Counted from the stretch's first letter, positions 17,250-30,100 are shown. The stretch: DNA of 64,000 nt from Vigna angularis (GCF_016808095.1 NC_068978.1:29895306-29959305); one strand, 5' to 3'. Made by a program: numbers and translations. The notes: a model not told the origin generated them from the sequence alone.

Positions 17250-18060
17250 CTCACTGTCTGTTATGCCTAACTACTTCTCTGCAAAGAAACAAGATATAGT
17301 AAACGAGGGTGGCGAGGGATTGCGTTAAAACCCTAACCCAGGTCTATCAGACTCAATATTTTAAGGCTGATTATTTCACCATATAATGTTCTTTTCTTAA
17401 ATAATTTAATTTATTTTTAATTAAATATCACAATTTAATATTTTATTGTTAAAAAATAGCTGTAATATATATATATATATATACAAAAAAAAAAAGACCA
17501 CATAAAGTGAAACACTTTAATGAATATTTTCCTTGGGAAATTATTCATACAGTTATTATTTTATAAAACCACCATATAATGTTTTTCTTAAATAATTTAA
17601 TTTATATTTCAATTATATATCACAATAAAATATTAAATTGTTAAAAAGTTGCTGTAATTTAGTTATTTAAAAAGGAGTTGATTCTTAATACAAGAATAAT
17701 CATACTGTATATTAGTTAAATTTTAGTATCGAATTAAACCCATCGCTTCTTTTTTCTTTCAAATCTATAAAACTAATTTATACTTTTAAATATATAATAA
17801 AAAAAATTGAACCCATAATCTTTTTTTTTCTTCTTTTTAATTTTACCAATAAGCTATTTTATAATCAGGATATTCACCTATTAGTAAAAATATTTATTTC
17901 TTAGAATAATAATTTAATTTTCACGTTGTCACCAAATAGGTTAAAAGTTGAGGGAAAATTTTCTATTTTCAAATGCTCTGTAAATAAATTCTCACAGGAA
18001 GAATTCATAATCTAACTGTACCCCAATCCCATACTGACACATCACCAGAACAAATAATTA
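17120..18060 (-). repeat. RRM gene intron 1 to upstream region, duplicated at 22630-23660
   Basis: This block (part of intron 1, exon 1, promoter and about 700 bases further upstream) aligns with 22630-23660 in the same orientation. Shared words include AACTGAACAGAGAGCACAC, GGCGAGGGATTGCG, ATTTAAAAAGGAGTTGATTC and CCCCAATCCCATACTGACAC. Indels and (AT)n length differences separate the copies. Confidence 0.85.
17328..17336. promoter_or_regulatory. Telo-box in promoter/leader of the RRM gene
   Basis: AAACCCTAA lies about 80 bases upstream of the start codon of the minus-strand RRM gene. Telo-boxes near transcription starts are established in Arabidopsis ribosomal-protein and ribosome-biogenesis gene promoters. 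A matching motif is retained in the duplicated promoter near 22847-22854. Confidence 0.5.
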
Positions 18061-18402
18061 AATAATTATTGGAGTAAGGGAAAATTATATGTTTACTACA
18101 GTTTTCTACAACAATTTGACAGAGTTCATGTGTCAATTTGTTACTAGTTTATTGTTTATTTTTTTAATATGCAGATGTGGAAATAAAAAACTACACACTT
18201 TTAATGATGTAATATATTTTTGGTTCAACTTTTAAAGTTTTAACCCAAAAAAACCTACTTCACGAGTTCTATTTTCGCATTTTAGTTGTTTCTTCCTAGT
18301 TTTGTATTATTTATTTTTTTTTGGTAACCTTTGAGACGGAATATTGTATATTTTTGTGTTGGTGTATCAATTATTTTGATATTATTGATGAAATAACGGT
18401 AT

Positions 18403-19490
18403 TGTCAACACCCAATTTCGTTCAAGTAAATAAATAATAAAAAATAAAGAATAAGAGAATAATAATTAATGGTAAATAAAAAGGATAAAATAATAACTTT
18501 AATAAGAGAAAAATATGATTTTCTGATAATAATGATAATCAATGTTTTTTAATTTGTTTTCTGGCAACTAAGACCATTTCTTTTCCTATTTTGTTTTATT
18601 GTCAATTAATTCACAAGGCAAAGATTTTCATAATATTATAATCTGTGTATATAAATACACACTCTGTCATAGAAAAAAAACGAAAAAGAGAGAGAAGCAT
18701 GCAGAAATAATAGAAAGAGAATATAGAAAAAAAAAATAGGTTCTCACCCATAAGGGTTTTGTGAACGACAATCATCAAAGAGGAAAGAGGAGAAGTAAAA
18801 AGGTATGTCACTTCTACACCATTCTTTTTTTCTTTTTATTTACTTTGAAGTTTTTTTCTAAAGGTATTTTTTTTCCTACACACAAATAATGTTTTTTTAA
18901 ATCATAATTTTTTTTATAAGTATGTGTCGGCCTATGGCCGGTTTCTTTCTTTTTTCCACCATTCTTAAATAAATAAAAAATACAAAATCTTCAAAACCAA
19001 AAAAGATGTCAATCTTGTTAAAAGAAATCTATTTTTGGATTCACTTTTCAAAAATCAATAGTAATTTTTAAACAAACTCACAAACCTAGAATTACATGAT
19101 CCCTGATTGTCCATTATAAATGGATGTACGTAGCCAAGGTTAATTCTTGTCGGGTTCATAAAACAAAAAATATTTTTTTGTTTCTTAATAGCTTTTTTTA
19201 TTTATTTTTTTTTATTTTTTTAGGGAAATTTAAACATTTTGAAAAATCACGTATACTTTATACATTTAATTAAAGGTACTGCCTTCTTGGGTAGACACGA
19301 TAGGGTGCTAATACCTTCCTTATGCGTAACCGATTCCCGAACCTAAAAGTATACTTTTTGCAGACCATATCTTATTTTTCGGTTTTCCATAGTTTTTCAT
19401 AATAAATTATGGTGGCGACTCCACAAATTTATTTCTCAAACCCGTTTATTTTTCGGGTCGCTGTCCCGTCACGATTTCGGTTGCGACAGG
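18403..19490 (+). repeat. Gypsy-type LTR with adjacent PBS and leader, truncated
   Basis: The block starts TGTCAACACCCAATTTCG, a common legume Gypsy LTR start, and runs about 1 kb to near 19400. It is followed by GGTGGCGACTCCACA at 19411-19425, which resembles the primer-binding region reported for Ogre-like elements (tRNA-Arg type). GGGTCGCTGTCCCGTCACG and GGTTGCGACAG then follow as leader sequence. No gag-pol follows, because a TIR element begins about 19500. It is a 5' LTR remnant of a large element. The family name is from memory of motifs, not a search. Confidence 0.55.
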
Positions 19491-19504
19491 TATGGTTGGT
19501 TATT

Positions 19505-20770
19505 ATTATTTTTTTTTTCAATGTCTCGATAGGATCCTATTTTGGTATGGAATTTTAAATAGGTCCGCTTTCGTTTTGGCGTCTCAATTGGGTCATTATT
19601 TTTGTAAAATTGAAGCAATTAGAGGCCTGTCGTCGATGGCTTTCGGGTTAATTAATTACCCAATTCATCAAATTCACCGTTAATAATTGCTTGATGTTAG
19701 TATAGAACAATTGAAAGCCGTTAATTAAAAGCTTAAATGGTTGTTCCCACAGGCAGAGCTAGCGAAGGCGTTAAGAGACTATGTTGGGAGAGAAACACCT
19801 CTGTATCACGCGGAGCGATTGTCTGAGTATTATAAGAGCATCAACAACGGGAATGGGCCTGATATATACTTAAAGAGAGAGGACCTCAACCATGATGGCT
19901 CTCACAAGATGAACAACGCTCTTGCTCAAGCCATGATTGCTAAACGAATGGGTTGCAAAAGCATGGTCACCGCCACTGGCTCTAAACAACACGACCTTGC
20001 AACAACTGCAACATGCGCAAAACTCGCTTTGGAGTGCACGGTTTTCATGGCCAATTTTGTGCTCAAAGTGATGGACAATGAATTTTTGTCGAGTCGGAAA
20101 TAAATGTTCAGGGCCCAAACTGAGAAAGATCCTTCGGATGCTGGACCATCCATTTCTTCTCACTATGTACTCCTATATTGCAATAGATAAGCTCTCTTGC
20201 TTGGTTATGGAGTATTGCCCATGAGGAGATCTGCATGTGCTGTGACAAAGGCGGTCATACAAGAGTTTCTCGAAACAAGCAACTAGGTAGGAGTTGTGAA
20301 CTTTTCCATTCCTTAGTGACTAGAAAACAACGATTTTGTTTTCTCCGCGTTGGAGGTTGAAGGAAGAGGTGTTTCTCTCTCTCCCTTTTCGTGCATATCT
20401 CTTAGGATTTTAGGGTTTTGAAGAAGAAAAGGGGTTTCCCCCTCCTCGCGCTTCCAATCGAAGAAGAAAAGGGGTTTGCCTAGTTTGCCCTTGAGTACAT
20501 TTGATTTGACCTCTGTGCAATTCATTTTTTAATACAAAAATCAATTCAAACTCCTTTTTAATGCCATGTGTGATTAGTGAATGCATTGACCACGCCACGT
20601 AACCCAAACTTAAACGACCGTTTGTCTAATTTGACGGCAGACCTCTAATTGCATCAATTTTACAAAAACAAGGACCCATAAAGACGCCCAAAAGAAAGAG
20701 AACCTATTTGAGATTCCGGACCAAAATAGGAACCTACCGAAACATTAAACCTATATTTTTTTTTATATTT
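19505..20770. mobile_element. Non-autonomous TIR element (Pack-MULE-like) carrying a TrpB fragment
   Basis: About 125 bases at 19512-19637 match the reverse complement of about 20629-20757. The left arm reads CCTATTTTGGTATGGAATTT...TTTTTGTAAAATTGA(A)GCAATTAGAGG...GTCGTC. The right arm's complement reads CCTATTTTGGTCCGGAATCT...TTTTTGTAAAATTGATGCAATTAGAGGTCTGCCGTC. These form diverged long terminal inverted repeats about 1.1 kb apart. Between them lies a broken tryptophan synthase beta fragment that begins at a splice acceptor. Long TIRs plus a captured gene piece and no transposase are the Pack-MULE pattern. No clean 9-bp target duplication is visible because the outer ends are T-rich. Confidence 0.65.
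19753..20103 (+). pseudogene. Tryptophan synthase beta subunit fragment (captured, broken)
   Basis: Begins after a splice-acceptor-like TTGTTCCCACAG (19741-19752) and encodes ELAKALRDYVGRETPLY, then YLKREDLNHDGSHKMNN with the PLP-binding lysine context (HK.NN), AQAMIAKRMG and ATGSKQHDLAT. These match the N-terminal third of plant TrpB (normal KREDLNHTGAHKINN and AETGAGQHGVAT). The similarity fades after CTVFMA, and a stop occurs at 20101-20103. The glycine-rich phosphate loop and the C-terminal two thirds are missing, and the GAGQHG motif is altered to GSKQHD, so no enzyme activity is expected. Because the copy keeps an intron border, it was captured from genomic DNA, not from mRNA. Confidence 0.85.
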
Positions 20771-20775
20771 TAAAT

Positions 20776-22620
20776 TTGTTTTTAGATATAGTGTAAGGCA
20801 AAATACATTGTTGAGATGAATGAAATGCTTAAGGATATCGAATGTGTTTAGATTGGAGAGATGCCTTTCAAATGGTGTCTATACATAGAAAGATCTATAG
20901 ACATATGTTATTTCTATTGAAGGAGATGGTAAATCGTTAGATTTGTGTCAATGAATTGTTTCACATTAAGCAAAGATTGGTATCATTTATCGTTGTTGAT
21001 GTTTGTATGTGTATGGGATTGCCTATAGGTGGATTAAAGGTACACTTTGATGAAAATATATAAAGACATTATTAAAAGGATTAAATGCATTGTATGTATT
21101 GATGAAGATTATAAGACAATGTTTGTAGTTTGTATATATTGATTTATTTTGTTGTATTGTATTTTTTGAAAAAATCTAGAGTTGTAAGTAATATCTATTG
21201 TATAACATTAAACAATATCAATAATTTGTCAAATTACATTTAGGCAAATATTGTTTATAGATTTTTGGTGAAGTAGGTTAGTTATTACAGGTAACATGTG
21301 GGTTGAATTTGTTGTATATATTTTCTTGAAGTTGTAATTCACTGTTTATTAAATAATTTAGTTTTATTTCCAAGAATTTTACAATAGCCTGGTCAACAAA
21401 AATTGAGTTTTTGTTCAAGAACAAAGAAGTAAGCAACCTCACATTGTAATTTGTCTTTATATTTGTGTTTATGATGTGGTTATGGTTATATCTTATATTT
21501 TGTATGGTGTTGTTCACAATGCTTTTCATAATGATGAAGAAGCAGTTCTGAAATAAGTGGACGATAATATTGACAAAAGTTGAAACGAAGTTATGGTGAA
21601 TAAAGTGAAACAAAATGAAAGGCACAACATGAACATACTTAATAACAAGAATGTTAACAAACTAAGGTATTTATACTAAACTATGTTAACAACACATAAC
21701 TATTTCAGTCTTTTTTACTCTCATGACCGACAAATAAAGTTTTAACGGCACAACTCTTAAACCATTTTCATAGTTCAACCTTCATCCGCATATACATATT
21801 ACTTTGGTCTCTATCAACCTCATATCTTGCACCAACATTTTTACTGACATCATCCTTAGCCAGCTCTTTCAACCCATTCTTCTAACATAGAATTAAGAAG
21901 TTCAAGTTTCCGTATAGACTGTTCAAGTTCCCGTATAGACTGTTCAAGTTCAAGACGCAAAAGGTGATTCTTTTGTGTAGTATTTTGGTTCTTAATAACC
22001 TGAAAAATGATGTAACAATTTATTCAAGAAATAAAAAAAAAGAAAATTTGCATTTAACAAAAAACAATCAAAATACAAAAAGCACTTCTAATAAGAGTGT
22101 CACCTCTACTTTGACATTTATCTAATACAACAAATGGAGAAATTTTGTTATTGGGTAATTAAACTGAGTTGCAATTGACAAAATAATAAAAAAAAATCAT
22201 AACTAAAACATTAACAATCATACCATTAGTCCTACATCATCTTACAATATCAACAAATTTGATTCCAATGAAAAGTATATCATCTTCCAATATCAACAAA
22301 TTTTATTCCAATGAAAAGTATATACACATGGTTTACTTACAACAAGTAAACACATCATGGAAGTGACTTTTACTTCTTTTTTTCATTCTTCAATTCCAAT
22401 GAAGCACGGTATAAACTCTCCTATCAAATGCTAATAAATTAAACTATCTCAATTATATTTACTCAAACACACTGAGATGTCCAGAATGTTAAAAAGTATG
22501 TTTCATTTCGATTTGGCAGAAAAAAAAATGTTTTTTTCTTAACAAAATATAAATGCTGAAAAAAAATGTTCTATAGAAATATCTCAATGTTTTTGTAACA
22601 GTTATGTCATTCAATTACTT
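20776..22620. other. Intergenic region with short tandem repeats
   Basis: No gene recognised. A roughly 22-base unit (GTTCAAGTTCCCGTATAGACT-like) is duplicated at about 21900-21945. A 43-base unit is duplicated at 22238-22280 and 22281-22323 (CATCTTMCAATATCAACAAAT then ATTCCAATGAAAAGTATAT). A 115-codon minus-strand open frame at 21278-21625 has repetitive Asn/Ile/His-rich sequence and no family signature. Confidence 0.55.
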
Positions 22621-22629
22621 TGTCACCAA

Positions 22630-22976
22630 AGAAAAAATTAACTGAACAGAGAGCACACGGTATTGTGGACGTACCGAAAAACCAGCACCCTCAGATCGTT
22701 TGTTAGAGGAAACCCTTTTCATGTTCTTCTTCGTAGCTTTCTTTACCTTTGTTCCCATCTCACTGTCTGTTATGCTTAACTACTTCTCTGTAAAGAAAGG
22801 CCCTCGCGATGAGATATAGTAAAGGGCGGCGAGGGATTGCGATAAAACCCTAACACATGCGTATCAGACTCTATTTTAAGGCTGATTCTTTCACATATAA
22901 TGTTTTCTCTTAAATTATTTCATTTATATTTTAATTAAATATCACAATTTAATAATTTATTATTAAAAAACAGCTG

Positions 22977-23029
<53 letters not shown>

Positions 23030-23660
23030 ACATTGAAATGTGAAACACTTAATGAATATTTTTCTTAGGAAATTATTCTTACAGTTATTATTATTTTATA
23101 AAACCACCATACAATGTTTTCCTTAAATAATTTAATTTATATTTTAATTAAATATCACAATTTAGTATTTTATTGTTAAAAAGCTGCTGTAATTTAGTTA
23201 TTTAAAAAGGAGTTGATTCTTAATTCAAAAATAATCATACTGAATATAGTAGTTAAATGTTAGTGTCAAATTAAATTCATCATCTTTTCTTTCTTTTCTT
23301 TAAATCTATTAAATTAATTTTATATTTTTAAATTGTTAATGAGAAAGTTAAACAATTTTATTTCAAATTTATTAAACTAAATTTATATTTTTAAATTATT
23401 AAGGAAGAAGTTGAATTCACAATTTTTTTTCTTTTCTTTTTTTAGTTTTACTACTAAGTTATTTTATAGCTCGGGATATTTATCTATTAGTAACAAGATT
23501 ATTTTCTTAGAATAATGATTTATTTTTCACATAGGTTAAAAGTTGAAGAAAATTCTTCTATTTTCAAATGTTTTGTAAATAAATTCTCACGGGTGAAAGA
23601 ATTCATAACCTAACGGTACCCCAATCCCATACTGACACATCACGTATTGGAGTAAGGGAA
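22630..23660 (-). pseudogene. Duplicated first exon and promoter of the RRM gene
   Basis: Exon 1 copy at 22758-22675 keeps its ATG, 28 sense codons (begins MGTKVKKATKKNMKRVSSN) and a GTAC donor. Only the start of intron 1 follows (to about 22630), and none of the seven downstream exons are present. The promoter and upstream sequence are copied to about 23660, including the telo-box and a longer (AT)n tract at 22979-23027. Relative to 17120-18060 there are missense changes and indels. It cannot make an RRM protein. Transcription from the copied promoter would run leftward into unrelated DNA. Confidence 0.85.
22979..23027. repeat. (AT)n microsatellite
   Basis: About 24 perfect AT repeats. The paralogous position near 17466-17481 has only about 8, so this locus expanded after duplication. 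Confidence 0.95.
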
Positions 23661-24112
23661 CAAGAGGAACTACAATTACATATAATTTAGGGATATTCGT
23701 GCGTGCATTAGAGAAGGAGATTAGGATCGATGGGAGTGGTTTAGAAAAAACCTACAACAAAAAGGTGTACAAATAAGTGCAAATACAGGGTCCCAAATCA
23801 AATGAACTAGCTTGTAAGCCCCTAATGTCAAAGTCTGCAACTGAATCCGTAAGATCATATGCCATTCAACTAGAAAAAGTATTCAAATTAAAAAAAATGT
23901 AATTTTAATTTTTAATAAAATAATATAGTTTGTGACCTCTTTTCATGTACAAACTCCTGGGATAAGAAACAACAATTAGCTCCATCTATCCTATGATTTT
24001 GTTTTTAATGTCAATGAATATACAAACCTTATTTTGTTTTTCATGTCAATGAATATACAAACCTGAAAACTCAAATAATATAGACTCTAAAAAAGTCCCA
24101 TGACAACCGAGA
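23661..24112. other. DRP1 3' flank
   Basis: No coding sequence. A short imperfect direct duplication (TTTTGTTTTT(A/C)ATGTCAATGAATATACAAACCT) occurs at about 23999-24063, just downstream of the DRP1 stop and probably within its 3' UTR. Confidence 0.5.
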
Positions 24113-27100
24113 TCATCGTGCCCAGGAAACAGAATCAATTTCATCCCTTGCTGCTTTATACAGTTCAAGCCTTTTGGCACATTGTTGCCTCCTCTCCATC
24201 AAGGCAGGGTCTTCATCTAACAACTGGGATAGCTGTTTAGGCTGCACCAGCAGTAATAGCAGATCAAACATCATGAATATATTTGAAATAAAAATAACCA
24301 CAGAACTTACAGTTTTGTTGTATAAAAATTAAAATTGGATACCTCACTTTGGAAGTATATCCGAAGCAAACCAAAATACTTCCATGATTGTGTAATATTT
24401 GTTACCAGAATAAGAGAGCAATTAAAGTTAAAGCGGACTATTACCTCTTTCTTCCCTATTTGTGTGTAGAAATGGTTTAGCAATGATAGTTTTGCTTCTC
24501 TGACTTGACAAAAAACCACAGCCTTTGGAATAGTGTTCTTGAGAGTGTCTGACACCATACCAATATAGGAAGTCACATTTGATCCAATCCTCCTGTAATG
24601 TCCTTCTCCATATCGATCCTCATTGGGGGTAGCTTGATTAGCTGGATTTCCGGCTTTCTCCATTTCTTGAGGAAGTCTCCGGAAGAACTCCACAGTGAGA
24701 TACGTAGCTTCCATGTCGACCAGTCGAATAGCTGTCTTCTTACTCTCTTCACGGAACTTCTCTAAAGCCTCATTTGTAGCTGCAGCTAGTTCGGCTTGAA
24801 GAGTTGGGAAACGTCTTAGTTCCTATTCAATCATAAATTCATAGTTTATTTCTAGGAACCTTAAACCAACAAAGATACTATAAAATAAAAGGACATAACT
24901 TAGACACAGTTCTTTTTAATGCTTTTGATGTTTTCCTATCAATAATGAAGTTTTACCTACTGTAGGTATGTGTCTCAAGTTATGTCCAAAAATAAATCCC
25001 AAATTTTACCTGAGTTTCAGCTATTGATTTCCTCACAAGTTCTTTCAAGACAAAGTGAACCTACATCGAAATCAAAGAAATCCCGCTTTAATTTCTATGT
25101 AAGATTTAATTAAAAAAGAAGAGGAGGAAAAAGTACAACCAGGTATACTTACTGCATCAACTGAAGCTTCAGCAGGGCCTCTAAAGTAGCTGAGAGCTCC
25201 CTCGATCAGGCGACGGTAACCTTGCTCTGGGGCAATTAAGTGAGGCTGGTAACCATCTGCCTCTGATACCACTTTCCTTACATTTTGAAGAGATAGATGA
25301 CGGTCAAATGGAAGCTTCCGTAACGCAGCAGGAAGCTGATTATCAAAGACATTATAGATTTTATCTCCACCTGATCGCCTATGACAATAAACAAAAGGGT
25401 CATATGTAACCAAAGATACCTCTCAACTTGTAGACCACAAAGAAAGATTATTCATGACTATCATTCCAAATTGCTTTACCATATTCAGGTGGTACATTAA
25501 ATTAGTATACAGTGCTTTTTGTCTAGAAAAGAACAAGAACCAAAACAAAACCAGATTTTAAATAGGATTTAGCTAGATGAAAACCAAAAGAGAATTACTT
25601 AGATATCAAATCTAATTCAAGACGATGATGGTGGGGAAAAGTCATACCTAGTTTGAAGTAAGTGCATGTTTATTAACGACCTTCTAAGGGAAATAGTTGG
25701 TTTTTCTCTTTCCTTTTTTTCGTATGAAATTGCAAGAAAAAAACTATTTCACTCAAATTAAGCTAACCCAAACATACACAATAAAACCCTTGAGGATGGT
25801 TGAAAATAGTCGAGTTTCAATAACAACATGCCATCCACCCAAAAATAAAATCAAATAAACCAGTATCATATAGAGTAAAATTGAACATCTAGCAAATATT
25901 TACCCTCCGAAAAAAATTCAAATAAGATAGTCTAATAGAGTAAACGTGAATATCATAGCATATATTTACCCTCCGTCTAAATGCTCCTTGAATATCTTAT
26001 CAAATGCGCGGCATAGTTCTAGGATGGTGTATAGTTGAGCCTGTACGAGAAAGAATAGTTAAAATATTCTTCTGCAGCATACTATAGAAAGAGTACGTAC
26101 ATTCAGGAAATAATCACAAATATAAACCACTCACCCCAGCATCAAGAGCAATTGGTCTCCCAATCTGATTCATCTCTGATTCAAGTTCTTCAATTGTTTT
26201 GTTTATCAAAGATGTTATACTGGGTATTCGTGCCCTAATTACTGACTCCAAATGCTACAATATAATTAAGATGATTAAAATAACAAATTTTTAATTAAAG
26301 AAAGGAAAGAACAACTTTCTGAAAGACAGACCTGTGAGAGAAGCTTTGCAAGGTATACGGAACCCATTTGATTGGCTAAGTGTCCATAGTCAGGACTGGT
26401 TTCAAAATACTCACTCTCCTTACGCCTAGCAACAATCATATCAACGTTTTTATTGATATCTGCTTGGGATCTATTTACTACACCAACCCAGGGGTGTTGC
26501 AGACGGTAAGATCTTCCTTCAAGGACCTTAAGGGAAAAAAATGGGTAAGGCAAACTAATTATATGGTTATACAGGGCACTGCTAAAACTTTTAGAAATTT
26601 AAAGGTATACATCATAACCACAGCGAGAGAGGGAACATGCTAGAAGGAGAAAGAAAGATTACATCCAATGCATTAGTTCCTTTGTCCATTAAATCCAGTT
26701 TTGTCAACACTCCAAATGTCCTCTCACCTGGATTATTTATAGTCAAGGATTTCAGTGACACATAATGACCCGAGCAAAGGTAATAAACAAATCATCATTC
26801 CACAGAAAATTTATGTACCAGAGGGATCCACCTCCTTCGAAAGCTTAATAGCATCCGAAGTTGCTATGTCCTGGTTCGCCGGAGATATTGCCAGTATAAT
26901 ACAATTAGGCTGTCAAAGAATCAAGTATAGTACCAGTTAAAGTAAATGTGTATCTTACCACCATCACCTCTTGGTGACCAATTTATAAATAAACATTTCA
27001 ACAAGGTATAAAATGGTAATCAACTACCAACACCATAGAAACGGAGAAATTGGAAATAGGCAGTTTATGTCTCCAGTCTCAGTGGTGAAAGTACAAGAGC

Positions 27101-30100
27101 TAAATGAAATAACAATGAATTATCCAATCAAGGTTATTCAATAGGAAGAGTGAGAAGAAATTAAGCAAAGTCAGAAAACTTCTTTTACCTTCTCAACATA
27201 AGACCGAACCATATTTTCAATGTCTTCAACAATAGTCTGAGGCTGTCCCTCTGAAAATGACAATTGCTAATCAGTATAAACTAAAAACTCTATCACATAG
27301 TCTAAAACAAAATTACAGTGATAAATTGAATGCAAGTCATACCTACAGCAACTTTAGTCAATCCAGGTAAATCAATCAAAGTTAGGTTGACAACTGCTCA
27401 CACAAACGGAGATTGAATAAGGAAACACACATAACTGAAAAACTAGTCAAATGTTATGCCACATAATTATACATAAAAGTAATACTGGTGAAATGAACTC
27501 ACCTAAGTAAAAAAATGAATGAGTATAAATCAAATATAAAATTTTAAAAATGATCAGTGCTTAACATCAAATATATAGAGGCAATCAAGAGCAAAGGTCA
27601 TGAGTAAACTATAACAAAGCAGCTGTAACTACCAAGATAGCAAGTGAAAGTGTAGATAAGACTGGTGAATCCGATTGCCTGACCCAGCACAACGGACTAA
27701 CATTATTTTCAATTTTTTTTAATTATAGCAATTATTTTTAAAAAGAAGTTGACCCATGAGACTATGTCCTGGGTCAGGATAGTTAAGCCGTGCACCAAAT
27801 GGGTCGGATCAACATTGCTCCACTTCAATTTAGATCACTATTTTCCAGTCTAACCAAACCTGTATTATGAGTTATTCGGATTGTCCAATTGGTCAGTCCA
27901 ATTTTGCCAGCTACCCTTATTAAAAGATGTTCTAGTCCTGCTTTATTTAATTGGAAGCAGAGCTGGGGAAGTAGATTTCAGCAAATCAGCAAGCTTTGTA
28001 CGTACAGGTGGAACAAAAGCAAAAAAAGGAGGGCAAATTCATTTTACAATTTATCGGCCTTAGTAGTTGGAAACTGAAACTACACAAATAATGGGGTAAG
28101 AAGCGCCTGAAGACCTCTGTAAATTCATGTTAGTCTAGTCTTCCCGTAAATCCATTTCTTTAGGCTATTCTTCGTCCTTATAATAGCTTAAGGACAGGAA
28201 ACGGTTCATGTAATAGGTTTTCAAAATATTCAGATTGTTGATACTTCTTTTTCTTAGTCTTTCCCTTTGCCATCACGTTATTTTTTTATGTCATCCCCTA
28301 ATAGCCAGATTTATAGCATTTGCCAGTGTTCTATATTTTACCTGTATTAGATGTATAGGAAGGCTCCTGATATGTTAACATTTCTCACTTTACTTAACTC
28401 TGCCTATCTTCAAATGTAGTACACGACAGCCTAGAGCTTGAATTCCTCTGGTTCTTAGAGTTGTAATGATATTTTTGATGGCAAGTAAAGAAGGAATAAT
28501 AGTAATTCAAGTGTTTAAATATTTAGAAGGATAATAGACGTTCTTCCTTCCTCCCTTGGGGGTTTCTTTCCTTTTGAACAACGAGATTGTTGAGTTCCTT
28601 ATGGTATTCAGCCAATGATTATTTCGAGGGAGATTACTTCACAAAAAAAGCTAACAGATAATAGGAATCTGTTATATTGATCAACACACCATTTGGGTTA
28701 TTGCAAATTATTTTACTTTGAAATGGTATGGGAATACTATTACCTCAGTTTGGTATTCATTTTTCTATTTCAATAAAAAAATCCTTTAATTCAAAAATAG
28801 ATAACAAAAACATGAGTTTGCAGCAAATCATCCATCTAGTAGTAAGAAGTTAAAGGCAATAAACAATAAAAGTGCACCATGTGGAGAGTAAATGCTAAGG
28901 TGAATTGGAACAGGAGATATTTGCTTTGTCTTCCCCGTTACTCTATCAGTTTCATTCTGAATCTCCTGGCGAACAAAAGCTACAAAAAGAAATTAAAATT
29001 ATAAAAAGGAATGAAAATATCAGTTAGATTATAAACACCACACAAATAATTGCACCAGTGAGCTAACTGTGAAGCAGTACAATGATCGCAAGATAGCAGT
29101 GTATGATAAATTGCAAGCGAACTAGTAGTTTAAGGATAATGACAAAAAAACAAATCGCTAGAATGAGTAAATCCACAGTTAATTAACGCTGGCTGTGAGT
29201 CTAACAACACGAAACCTAAAATATACTACACAATTATAGGGGACACGCACGCAAAAACAATTGAAACACAACGGAATCAAAGAAAAAAAAAACCACAAAA
29301 CGGAAACAAGCTTTCAAATTGTTCTACAAGCAAGACAGAAACAGGAGAAGCAAAAAAGAACATCCTATCATATTTCTATAATTAGCAAATAATTTATTCA
29401 TCACAGCACAAGTCTCAACTCGTGAAAACCATCAACTAGTAAACCATTAAATACATAACAGTAACACGAATTACACCAGCAGCAAGCAAAATCAGTTACT
29501 GAACCACAATACCATAATCAGTGATCTTTTTCCCTGGCATGTGAAGAAACTCTGCATACTCCTTCGCTTTGCCATCAACCTTGTGAAGCTGCAACACTAA
29601 TGGACGCCTCGTCACAATTCCTGCAATTCAAACACAAACTCCAATTCAAAATCAATTAGCTAAATTAACTAAGATTTTTTTGGACAAACTTTTCAATAAG
29701 CTCAAACTAGAGTTTTCAAAAATTAAAATGATGAAATAAGTTTAATTAATTTTATGTTTATTATTTTCCTTTTGTTAAGTTTATCAAACTGCGCCTAAAT
29801 AAATATCACACTCCACAAAAATAGAAAAGGAACAGAGAGAGAGAGGGCGAGCGAACCTGATCCTCTAGGAAGAAAGTCACGTCCAACGATGCTTTCCAGA
29901 ACCGAAGACTTACCCGAACTCTATTAATTTTCAATAAATAAACAAATAAATTAATTTTATTTTTTGAATGATTCTTATTTTAGAACTGAACAAAGATTTG
30001 TATTAAACGATTATGTAGATTCAATTCAAAAGTGAAACTCAAATTTTTGCCATAAAACAACGCCTAAGAAATTGTATCTGTCTTTTCTCTTTTTATTTTT

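Noticed and set aside
21278..21625. 115-codon minus-strand open frame
   Set aside because: Low-complexity Asn/Ile/Phe-rich translation, no family motif and no splice context.
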